DNA from: an uncultured Chthonomonas sp.
GTDB taxonomy: Bacteria; Armatimonadota; Chthonomonadetes; Chthonomonadales; CAJBBX01
Reading direction: 5' to 3'
Length of the DNA stretch: 57,529 bases
Assembly: GCA_903885605.1 (NCBI GenBank)
Contig: CAISJD010000110.1
Location: forward strand, 1-57,529
Both the position numbers and the translations under genes were made by a program. This document shows, piece after piece, positions 24,493-31,888 of the stretch; within the stretch, counting starts at the first letter, position 1, and the number at the start of each line of letters is the position of its first letter. The notes beneath the pieces are model-generated. The model did no database searches. It was not told the DNA's origin and was given only the letters and a program-made list of their open reading frames with translations.

Positions 24493-25574
24493 TCAGCGTA
24501 GAGCATCTGGCCAAGAGCTTCGGGAGCGTCCATGTACTCAAGGACGTCAATGCCGAGATCTCCAAGGGCGAAGTCATCTCCATCATCGGCCCGTCAGGCA
24601 CAGGCAAGAGCACCTTCCTGCGCTGCCTCAACCTGCTGGACCAGCCCACGGGCGGACACATTGTGATCGACGGGCAGGACATCCTGGCCAGAGGCGCCGA
24701 CGTACCAGCCCTCAGGCGAAGGATGGGCATGGTCTTCCAGTCGTTCAACCTCTTCGCGCACCTGACCGTGATGGAGAACCTGACCATAGGCCCGGTCAAG
24801 CTCCTCGGGCGGCCGCTACCGGAAGCGAAGAAATCAGCCATGGAGCTGCTGCGCACGGTCGGCCTGACCGAGAAGGCCCACGCCTTCCCCGACGAGCTCT
24901 CGGGCGGCCAGAAGCAGCGCGTGGCCATCGCCCGTTGCCTCTCCATGGAGCCCGAGATCATCCTCTTTGACGAGCCCACTTCGGCCCTCGACCCTACGAT
25001 GGTCAGCGAAGTGCTGGCGGTGATCCGCAAGCTCGCGAAGCAGGGGATGACCATGGCGATCGTCACCCACGAGATGGACTTCGCCCGCGACGTCTCCTCC
25101 CGCGTGTTCTACATGGACGAGGGCATCATCTACGAGGAGGGGCCGTCCGAGGTCATCTTCGGCAACCCGGTCCGCGAAAAGACCAGGGACTTCATCGGCA
25201 AGGTCCGCAGCCTCGGCTTCCACATCGGGAACGGGAACTACGACCTTTACGAGATCCATGGGAAGATCGCAGGGTTCTGCGAGAAGCATATAGTTCCGTC
25301 CAAAACCACCACGGTGGCCCAGCTACTCACGGAGGAGTTGCTTACCGTCCACGTCGCCCAGCCCGGCCCGGTGGACGTCGACCTGTCAGTACACTACTCC
25401 GAGAAGCAGGCAGCCGTCGAGCTGCGCGTGGTCAGTTCGGGCCCCGAAGGCAACCCCCTGATCACCGCGAATGTGCCCGATACGCTGGGCCTAGACCTCA
25501 TCCGCAGCTTCTCCAAGGATATCATCTATACGCGGGAGGGCGGGCGCAACAAACTCTCCGTCCAGCTTGCCTGA
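24489..25574 (+). CDS. Amino-acid ABC transporter ATPase with GHKL-like C-terminal extension
   Basis: A 361-residue cytoplasmic ATPase. Walker A is GPSGTGKST, the Q-loop is GMVFQSFNLF, the signature is LSGGQKQRVAIARCL, Walker B is IILFDEPTSALD and the H-switch is VTHEMDFA. GlnQ-type proteins usually end near residue 245. This one has ~115 further residues that resemble the anti-sigma/histidine-kinase ATPase fold (QLLTEELLTVHV like an N-box, ANVPDTLGLDLIRSFSKDIIYTREGGRNKLSV like the G2 box and last strand). The N-box asparagine seems to be missing, so that part may not hydrolyse ATP. It is coupled to the permease by a 4-nt overlap. Confidence 0.9.
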   Translation: MISVEHLAKSFGSVHVLKDVNAEISKGEVISIIGPSGTGKSTFLRCLNLLDQPTGGHIVIDGQDILARGADVPALRRRMGMVFQSFNLFAHLTVMENLTIGPVKLLGRPLPEAKKSAMELLRTVGLTEKAHAFPDELSGGQKQRVAIARCLSMEPEIILFDEPTSALDPTMVSEVLAVIRKLAKQGMTMAIVTHEMDFARDVSSRVFYMDEGIIYEEGPSEVIFGNPVREKTRDFIGKVRSLGFHIGNGNYDLYEIHGKIAGFCEKHIVPSKTTTVAQLLTEELLTVHVAQPGPVDVDLSVHYSEKQAAVELRVVSSGPEGNPLITANVPDTLGLDLIRSFSKDIIYTREGGRNKLSVQLA

Positions 25575-25585
25575 TCATCAAGCGG

Positions 25586-25619
25586 CAGGGCGGGACCGAC
25601 CCCGTGCCGGTTCGCCCTG
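25586..25619. terminator. GC hairpin between convergent genes
   Basis: CAGGGCG (25586-25592) pairs with CGCCCTG (25613-25619), with ACCG/CCGGT pairing inside. It lies between the stop of the ABC ATPase (plus) and the stop of the flippase-like gene (minus). There is no T-run, so termination is only suggested. Confidence 0.45.
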
Positions 25620-25641
25620 CTGCCTGAGGAACTGGAGCAGG

Positions 25642-26745
25642 CTACCCTTGCTGTCGGCGCGGATCACGGCCGTCACTGCCCTGGGCGGGAGGCAGCGGTG
25701 CGCCAGGCCTGTGCAGGTCATCCGGGAGAGCGCCTGCTACGCCTCGCGCCGGCCGGGCGGTTCCCGATGAGGCCACGGCGTCACGCCTGATGGCCGCCCC
25801 GGCTGCCATCCCCAGCGGTATGGGAAGCCAGAACGAAACGCCTCGGAAGAGGAGGCATGACGCCAGCGCGGCGCCGGGCGGCACGCCGAGCCCGCGCAGC
25901 AGGATGGTGATCGATGCCTCTACCACGCCGATGCCCTGCGGCACAAAGGAGACCAGCGCCACTGCGCCGGAGATGACATACATCGCGGCGATCATGAGCG
26001 CCGGGGCCTGGACGCCGAACGCGCGGCACGCCGCTACCAGGGCGAATGCATCGCCCACCTCGCGCACGAGGCAACCAGCCACCGAGCCGAGCAGGACCTT
26101 TGGGCGCCTCCTGGCCATAGCCGCCGTGAAGTGCAGGAACCGAATCAGCCGGCCGGATGCCCGCGGCCACCTGCGGAGGGCCAGGGCCAGCCCGGCAGCC
26201 ACGCACACGACGATGCCCGAGAGCGCCATGACTGCCGCAGCCTCGCCGGGCGTCAGGGCATGCGCAGCCGCCAGCGCAACCAGCGTCGCCACCGCAAGCA
26301 GGGCGAAAACACCGTAGTCGAGGGCGTAGACAAGAGCCATCGCCGCGACGGTGCGCGACGGCGCCACGCGGTTGGGAGGCGCGTCGGCGGCGAGCAGGCC
26401 GACGAGTGCGGCGCCTCCTCCGAGACCGGCAAGCGGCATGAGGCGGTCGGCGGCTGTCCAGGCCAGCACGCGCGGCATCAGGTGTGGCCAGCGGCAAGTC
26501 GAACTCCGGGCGCCTACGGCGCGCAGGGCTCCGGCAAAGAGCATCTGGTAACCCACGAAGTGGAGGATCTGCCCACCGACCGCAGCCGCGAGCCAGCCGG
26601 CCTGGGCGCGGCTCGCGAGGTCGAGCAGATGTGCGGGGGTTACCGGCGCGGTTCGCCATGCCAACCAGAGGCCCAGGGCCAGGGCCGCCACGGGTATGAG
26701 CCAGAGCCAGAAGCGCGCGCGGCTCGGCGCCGGGGCGATCGTCAT
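25642..26745 (-). CDS. UPF0104/LPG-synthase-TM family flippase-like membrane protein
   Basis: A 367-residue protein with about eight membrane helices. The family hallmark SFVPQGIGVVEASITILLRGLG (usual P-G-G-[IL]-G-x-x-E) is present near residue 300, followed by SCLLFRGVSFWLPIPLG. Relatives translocate or modify lipids (MprF transmembrane half, AglD/glycan-lipid proteins). No aminoacyl-transferase domain is attached. The ATG at 26745 begins the first plausible residues; no clear ribosome site is seen, so the start is uncertain. Upstream 26746-26968 has no recognisable gene. Confidence 0.8.
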   Translation of the reverse strand: MTIAPAPSRARFWLWLIPVAALALGLWLAWRTAPVTPAHLLDLASRAQAGWLAAAVGGQILHFVGYQMLFAGALRAVGARSSTCRWPHLMPRVLAWTAADRLMPLAGLGGGAALVGLLAADAPPNRVAPSRTVAAMALVYALDYGVFALLAVATLVALAAAHALTPGEAAAVMALSGIVVCVAAGLALALRRWPRASGRLIRFLHFTAAMARRRPKVLLGSVAGCLVREVGDAFALVAACRAFGVQAPALMIAAMYVISGAVALVSFVPQGIGVVEASITILLRGLGVPPGAALASCLLFRGVSFWLPIPLGMAAGAAIRRDAVASSGTARPARGVAGALPDDLHRPGAPLPPAQGSDGRDPRRQQG

Positions 26746-26968
26746 CAGCGTTCGAGGTCGCACGGCGTGTGGAGCCTGCGCCGCCGGGTCGCGCCGCGGC
26801 CCATCGCCGGCGCCGGCACGGCTACCTCCTCCAGATGCCCCCTGTGCGGCAACGAAAGGGCGAGCCGCGTCCGGATGCCGTACTTGAGGGGCTCTGTGAA
26901 CGGCAGGCAGAGCCTCACAGGTCGCGCGGCGGGGGCTCCGTGCATGGCCAACCACGTAAGGGCCTGAG

Positions 26969-28252
26969 CTATGGCAGTAGCCTCCCCCGCAGCAGCAGGC
27001 CACCCGCGCGGATCACCGTGCCCTTGTAGCGGTTCGCGTCGAAGCCGGGCTTGGCGCGCTCGGCGTTGACCACGGCGCTCCGGTCGGGCTCCACTGCGTC
27101 GATGCGGACCGTTACGGTATGCTCGCCGGGAGCCAGGCCGCCCGCCGCCGGGAAGTTGGCCAGCCGGTGATAGGTGCAGAAGACGTCGAACCGCGAGATG
27201 GGGCCGCTCTCCTTGCCGTCCACGGTAACCACCACGCGGCCGGCGTCCGGACCCATCAGGTCGTAGACGCCCGCACCGGTCCCCATGAAGCGGAAGGTGA
27301 GTGTCTCGCCGGGCGCGCGCGCCTCCCAGATGCCGGGCATGTTGCCGCCGAACGCCCGCACCAGGCCGTCCTCGGCGCCGAGATGCTTCCAGCCGGGGCT
27401 CACCATGGAGGCCTGGACCGGCGCCAGCGTGGCATCCTCCCAGTTATCCGCGTTCATCGGCTTGCCCAGGGCGTGGGGCTTCGGCTTGGCGCCGGCCGAC
27501 CATTCCTCCAGTGCGCCCTGGACGATCTCGGCGTAGATGGCGTGCCCGGCGTCCAGCGGGTGGACCCGGTCATGCGAGAAGACCACGCGCCCCTTGGGAT
27601 CGGGTTGCGGCGCGCCCGCGGCGTCGAACTCCGGGGCGACGACGAGCTTGTCGTCGCGCTGCATCTCGGCGATGCGAAGCGCCACGTTGATCGCCGGGAT
27701 GCCGTACCGCTCCGCCACGCGCTCGTCGGCGGAGGCCGACGGCGGGCAGACCCCGCGCTGCAGGGGCGCCTCGAAGCCGCCGACGAAGGTGTAGACGAAG
27801 CAGATATCGGTGGTGGGGCCGGCGCGCCACGTCTGCCGCACGATGCCCTCCATGGTCCGCACGATCTGCTCGGGCGGAGCGCCGCCGTCGTTCACGGCGA
27901 ACTCCACGAAGACGAGGTCCGGCTTGTGGCTCAGCACATCCTGCCCGCAGCGATAGGCCGCGAGGTCGGAGCCCGTGCCGCCGATGGTGGCGTTGACCTC
28001 CTCCACCTTCGCCGCCGGCCAGCGCTTGCGGAACCACTCCAGCGTCTTCACGCGCCAACCCGCCGCCGCCGTGATGCTCCCGCCGAAGTAGGCGATCCGC
28101 ACCGGCTTCCCCGCGTTCAGCTTGGCCAGTACATTGGGCAATCCCCCGCGCCGGACCGTGAGCCGCGCGGGCGCTTCGGCGGGAGCAGGCGCCTGGGCAA
28201 CCACAGCCGACGCGGAGACGGTCAGCAGGGCGGCAAGGCAAAGCGCGTTCAT
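26969..28252 (-). CDS. Secreted SGNH/GDSL hydrolase
   Basis: A 427-residue exported esterase-like protein with a signal peptide (cut near VVAQA). SGNH blocks: I is IAYFGGSITAAAGW (nucleophile Ser), II is IGGTGSDLAAYR, III is FVEFAVNDGG and V is HDRVHPLDAGH (Asp-x-x-His). A C-terminal beta domain (residues ~290-420) is carbohydrate-binding-like. It may deacetylate polysaccharide. GGAGG lies about 8 nt before the ATG at 28252. Confidence 0.87.
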   Translation of the reverse strand: MNALCLAALLTVSASAVVAQAPAPAEAPARLTVRRGGLPNVLAKLNAGKPVRIAYFGGSITAAAGWRVKTLEWFRKRWPAAKVEEVNATIGGTGSDLAAYRCGQDVLSHKPDLVFVEFAVNDGGAPPEQIVRTMEGIVRQTWRAGPTTDICFVYTFVGGFEAPLQRGVCPPSASADERVAERYGIPAINVALRIAEMQRDDKLVVAPEFDAAGAPQPDPKGRVVFSHDRVHPLDAGHAIYAEIVQGALEEWSAGAKPKPHALGKPMNADNWEDATLAPVQASMVSPGWKHLGAEDGLVRAFGGNMPGIWEARAPGETLTFRFMGTGAGVYDLMGPDAGRVVVTVDGKESGPISRFDVFCTYHRLANFPAAGGLAPGEHTVTVRIDAVEPDRSAVVNAERAKPGFDANRYKGTVIRAGGLLLRGRLLP

Positions 28253-28358
28253 AGGGCGATCCTCCGGGCCGGCGGGAGCATGCCGGTTCGGTGCATTGTG
28301 GCACGCCGAGCCCCGCAGGGCGCCTCCTGCCGCGCCGCCGTCGGCCGGCGCAGGTCGA

Positions 28359-28589
28359 TCACTCGCCCAGGAGACGGATGAAGCCATCGACCGAGAGCCC
28401 GGTGTCTCGGATAATGTTCTGCAGCACCTTCGGGTGCAGTATCTTGCCGGCGTGGGTCGGCACGGTCACGCGGATGCCTTCGGCGTTCCCGTAGATGAAG
28501 TGGCTGCCGCTCGAGCGCAGCAGCACCCATCCGATCCGGCCAAGCACACGGATCGTCTGGTCCGCCGTTACGCGCGGCAAACGGGGCAT
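28359..28589 (-). CDS. hicA: HicA-type mRNA interferase toxin
   Basis: A 76-residue protein with the double-stranded-RNA-binding-like HicA fold. SSGSHFIYGN carries the probable catalytic H30, and THAGKILHPKVLQNIIRDTGLS is the typical C-terminal segment. Its ATG overlaps the hicB stop by one base (TGATG). It follows the antitoxin gene, the reverse of the E. coli hicAB order. Confidence 0.9.
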   Translation of the reverse strand: MPRLPRVTADQTIRVLGRIGWVLLRSSGSHFIYGNAEGIRVTVPTHAGKILHPKVLQNIIRDTGLSVDGFIRLLGE

Positions 28590-28810
28590 CAGGCAGCGAC
28601 TTCTAGGGCTGTCACGCTGACCATTCGCGGCCTCGGAATCTCCTCGCCGCGGCTCTGCCGCTCCCGGATGTGGAGGGCCACGGCGTCGCGGATGCTCGCG
28701 AGGACCTCCTCGTAGGTCTCGCCCTGCGTGTAGCAGCCCTGGAAGGTGGGGCACTCGGCGTAGAACCCGTCATCGTCCTGTTCGACAATGATCGGCATCA
28801 CATAGGTCAT
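28589..28810 (-). CDS. hicB: HicB-type antitoxin
   Basis: A 73-residue protein with the partial RNase-H-like HicB fold: YVMPIIVEQDDDGFYAECPTFQGCYTQGETYEEVLASIRDAVALHI. It neutralises HicA by direct binding. It ends soon after this fold and carries no helix-turn-helix or ribbon-helix-helix, so autoregulation by DNA binding would need another factor. GAGGAGAG precedes the ATG at 28810. Confidence 0.9.
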   Translation of the reverse strand: MTYVMPIIVEQDDDGFYAECPTFQGCYTQGETYEEVLASIRDAVALHIRERQSRGEEIPRPRMVSVTALEVAA

Positions 28811-28920
28811 TGGGCTCTCCTCAGGCTGTTCCGCGCGGCGGCGTGACCTGCGCAGATGGCTCATTGTACTCCCCCGATGCCGCGCCGTCGCCGGGCGAAC
28901 CGCCCGCCGTTGTCGACGAG

Positions 28921-28977
28921 CCCGTCAACAATGTCACTGATGTCAAAGCCTTTGACGTTATTGACCTCAGTGACGGG
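28921..28977. repeat. 57-bp inverted repeat with 9-bp-spaced GTCA boxes
   Basis: The left arm 28921-28948 and right arm 28950-28977 are inverted around C28949, with 21 of 28 positions matching. Each arm has GTCA at arm positions 4, 13 and 22, a strict 9-bp period. The ends (CCCGTCA) and centre (GTCAAAG) match perfectly. It lies about 110 bp upstream of hicB and just past the stop of the beta-helix gene. It could be an operator or a termination hairpin. Confidence 0.85.
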
Positions 28978-28981
28978 ATTG

Positions 28982-30160
28982 TCATGATGGAGGCGTGCCG
29001 CCGAGGAGCACGTTCTCCGCGCGACTACGCAGGAGGAGGGGCTGCTCCAGGGGTGTGCCGCCCACGGGCGAGTCGCCGCCGCGCAGGACGTTGCCGTGAA
29101 CGGCGATGTTGTCGCTCTCGGACCCGATGAAGATGGCGTGGCGGTCGCCGTCGGCGCAGACGATGGTGTTGCCGACGATCGTGACGTCCCGGTGGCCGTG
29201 ATCGTCCTTGTACGTCTCGCGGTTCGGGTAGGTGAGCCAGATGCCCGCACGCACCCACCAGGCGGCCTTGGGGTTCTCGATGGCCGCGTCGTTGCGCACG
29301 GTGTTGCCCGTGATCGCCACGCCCTTGCAGGCGAAGAAGAGGCTGATGCCGCCGTTCACGGCGTTGCGCACGGTGTTGCCGGTGATGACCGAGTCGTCGC
29401 ACCACTCCAGGTCGAGACCCACATCGGTGGCGCCATCGACGATGTTGCCGGCCAGGATCACCCGTCGCGCCCCGGCGCCCCAGATGCCGCCTCCGCCGCC
29501 GTTCTTCACCATGTTGCCCTGGAACAGCAGGTCCTCGCTGTCCTTCGTCTCCCACTTCCAGTTGCCCCAGAACTGGAGCCCGTGGAGCTTCGCGTTGACC
29601 ACCGTGTTGTTGAGCACCTTGACGCGGTGGGAGAACGAGAGCGATACCGCCTGCTGCACGTCGCGGAAGTCGCAGTCGCGGATCGTCAGGTCGTCGGCGT
29701 TGGCCGTGGCGACGCAGACGCGGCGGCAGTTGCGAAAGGCGACCCGCTCCACCGTGGCGAAACGCGCGTCGCGACCCAGATGCACGAGGCCGGGCTCTGC
29801 GGACCCGCCTGTGCTGCCGGCGCTACCATCGACCGCCAACCGGCTCACCTCCGAGCCCTCGCCGAGTTGCAGCAGGACGCCCGTTCCCCTGGCCACCCGC
29901 AGGACGGAAGCCGATCCGTCGCCGGTCAGCCGCACGTGCGGGGCGAAGACAAGGGGCTTCGGGCCGACCAGATACGCGCCGGCCGGCACAGTGACGGTGC
30001 GAGGCCCCTTGGAGAGCGCCTTCTGGAAGGCGGCCGTGTCGTTGGTCTTGCCGTCGCCCTTGGCGCCGAAGTCGCGAACGCTGACTGCCCTCGTGGCCGG
30101 GACCGCGGGCGGCACAGTGAAGAGCATAAGCATCGAAAGGCAGGCCAGTGCAGCCGTCAT
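28982..30160 (-). CDS. Secreted right-handed beta-helix (pectate-lyase-3-like) protein
   Basis: A 392-residue exported protein. After the signal peptide comes SVRDFGAKGDGKTNDTAAFQKAL, the hallmark N-terminal capping motif of Pectate_lyase_3 family proteins. Beta-helix coils follow with repeated [VI]xGNTV motifs (VITGNTVRNAVNGGISLFF, AITGNTVRNDAA, IVGNTIVC). It probably binds or cleaves a polysaccharide; catalytic residues cannot be assigned. The ATG at 30160 has GAGGAG about 11 nt upstream; an in-frame ATG at 30178 is the alternative. Confidence 0.82.
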   Translation of the reverse strand: MTAALACLSMLMLFTVPPAVPATRAVSVRDFGAKGDGKTNDTAAFQKALSKGPRTVTVPAGAYLVGPKPLVFAPHVRLTGDGSASVLRVARGTGVLLQLGEGSEVSRLAVDGSAGSTGGSAEPGLVHLGRDARFATVERVAFRNCRRVCVATANADDLTIRDCDFRDVQQAVSLSFSHRVKVLNNTVVNAKLHGLQFWGNWKWETKDSEDLLFQGNMVKNGGGGGIWGAGARRVILAGNIVDGATDVGLDLEWCDDSVITGNTVRNAVNGGISLFFACKGVAITGNTVRNDAAIENPKAAWWVRAGIWLTYPNRETYKDDHGHRDVTIVGNTIVCADGDRHAIFIGSESDNIAVHGNVLRGGDSPVGGTPLEQPLLLRSRAENVLLGGTPPS

Positions 30161-30207
30161 GCGTGTCACACTCCTCATGTGGACCCGTTGTGGGGCCGCG
30201 CCCGTCT

Positions 30208-30216
30208 TTATACCAG
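30208..30216 (-). promoter_or_regulatory. Extended -10 promoter for the beta-helix gene
   Basis: The minus strand reads TGGTATAAAGACGGG: TGn directly before TATAAA (30213-30208). The leader would be about 41 nt. The same TGGTATAAAGAC string precedes the histidine kinase at 47378. Confidence 0.6.
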
Positions 30217-30295
30217 TCGCACCATCGCTCGCAGGCTTGCGAAATGAGCGCCCATCCGGTTTGCCTCGCCGCACACCAGACAAGGAAAGACGCAC

Positions 30296-31885
30296 GTGCT
30301 TCCTCACCTCGGAATGATCCTGGCCTCGGCGGCCCTCCTGACCCGCCTGGGGGCGCTCCCGGACGACCCGCTCTCGGAGGCGGCCATCCTCCGCGAGAAG
30401 CCGCTGGGGCCCTACGTTAAGCTGACGGCGACGCAGCGCGCCTCGGTGCGGTCGTTCCGAGCCACGGACCGGTTCGTGGCTACCTACTACTTCTTCTGGT
30501 ACGACTACCCAACCGGCGAGCACTTCCGCAATGCGGACGGCTCCGATGCTCTGGTGGACCATCCGCTGAACCCCTCCGCCGTCAGCTACCGGAGCGCGGC
30601 CTGGCACCGGAAGGAGCTGCTGGACCTGATGGGCGCGGGCATCGACGTGATCGTGCCGGTCTACTGGGGCGCCCCGCCGGACAAGGCTGCGCGCTTCGAG
30701 GGTCACTACGCGGGCATCGCGCCGCTGGTGGAGGCCGCGCAACGCCTCATCGCCGAGGGAAAGAAGCCACCCAGGATCGGGCTCTTCTACGATACGTCGA
30801 GCCTCTCGGCGTCGGGCAACATCGTGGGCAAGCACGTCGACCTGAGCGTGCCTGACGGCAAGGCCTGGCTCTACGCCACCATACGGGACTGGTTCTCGGC
30901 GGTGCCGCCCGCGCTCTGGGCGGCCATCGACGGCAAGCCGATCGTCTTCCTCTATAGCGCGGGCGGCGCGAAGGCCGGGACCGACGATCCTGCCGTCTTC
31001 GACTACGTACGGACCCACTTCGCCCGCGACTTCGGCGGCGTCGCGCCCTACCTGGTAGCGGAACACTCGTGGGTGGCGCCGGCCGACAACGGCTACGACT
31101 GGGGAGCTGCCTTCGCGCACAAGGCCTACGGCGTGGCGGCGATCGGTCCCGGCTACGACGACTCATCGGTGCCCGGCCGCACCAGCCCGAAGATTGATCG
31201 CCGCGGCGGCGCACTCTACCGCGAGCGCTGGGAGCACCTGCTCTCGCTGCCGCCCGCCACGCGCCCGAAGATCGCCATCATCGAGACCTGGAACGAGCTG
31301 CACGAAGGCACCGACATCTGCGAGACCCGCGAGTATGGCCGCAAGTACATCGACCTGACGCGCCGCTACGCCGCGCTCTGGCGCGCCGGTGCCCACACCA
31401 AGCCCATCAGCCCCTTCGCGGGCCTTAAGAGCGCCTCGATCACCTTCGGGCCGGAAGGGCGCAGCGCCGGGGTGCGGCTGGTTGAGAACGGCGACGGCCT
31501 GTTCGGCATCGCCTCGGCCCAGGGCTCAGGAGTCGTCGAGACGAAGCCCAACCCGATCAACGGCGAGCAGTTCCTCTACATCAATGTGGATGACGGCTTC
31601 TACTGGGAGGCCTCCGGGCCCGTCACGGTGGAGTTGGAGTGCCTCGACCAGGGCGGCGGCGCGCTGGCGATCACCTACGACTCCACCGATGCCAGGGCCC
31701 AGTTCGGGGGCACGTACAAGACGACGCCTACGCAACCCCGCGGCGACACCGGCCGTTGGCGGGTCTTCAGCTTCCGGCTGACCGACGCCCGCTTCGCCAA
31801 CCGGCAGAACAGCTTCACCGACTTCCGCATCAGCGCCGGCGGCACGAAACTCGTCATCCGCCGCATCACGCTGAGAAAGGGCTGA
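30296..31885 (+). CDS. Putative secreted glycoside hydrolase (DUF5010/GH99-like)
   Basis: A 529-residue protein from a GTG at 30296 with AAGGAAAG upstream. A short hydrophobic N terminus is followed by a TIM-barrel-like domain: ATYYFFWYDYPTGEHF, DVIVPVYWGAP, RIGLFYDTSS, GKPIVFLYSAGG and IAIIETWNELHEGTDICETREYGRKY, a pattern I associate with GH99/GH71-like and DUF5010 proteins. TWNELHEGT may hold catalytic acids. The C-terminal ~140 residues are beta-sandwich-like. The next gene starts 3 nt after the stop. Confidence 0.7.
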   Translation: MLPHLGMILASAALLTRLGALPDDPLSEAAILREKPLGPYVKLTATQRASVRSFRATDRFVATYYFFWYDYPTGEHFRNADGSDALVDHPLNPSAVSYRSAAWHRKELLDLMGAGIDVIVPVYWGAPPDKAARFEGHYAGIAPLVEAAQRLIAEGKKPPRIGLFYDTSSLSASGNIVGKHVDLSVPDGKAWLYATIRDWFSAVPPALWAAIDGKPIVFLYSAGGAKAGTDDPAVFDYVRTHFARDFGGVAPYLVAEHSWVAPADNGYDWGAAFAHKAYGVAAIGPGYDDSSVPGRTSPKIDRRGGALYRERWEHLLSLPPATRPKIAIIETWNELHEGTDICETREYGRKYIDLTRRYAALWRAGAHTKPISPFAGLKSASITFGPEGRSAGVRLVENGDGLFGIASAQGSGVVETKPNPINGEQFLYINVDDGFYWEASGPVTVELECLDQGGGALAITYDSTDARAQFGGTYKTTPTQPRGDTGRWRVFSFRLTDARFANRQNSFTDFRISAGGTKLVIRRITLRKG

Positions 31886-31888
31886 GCC

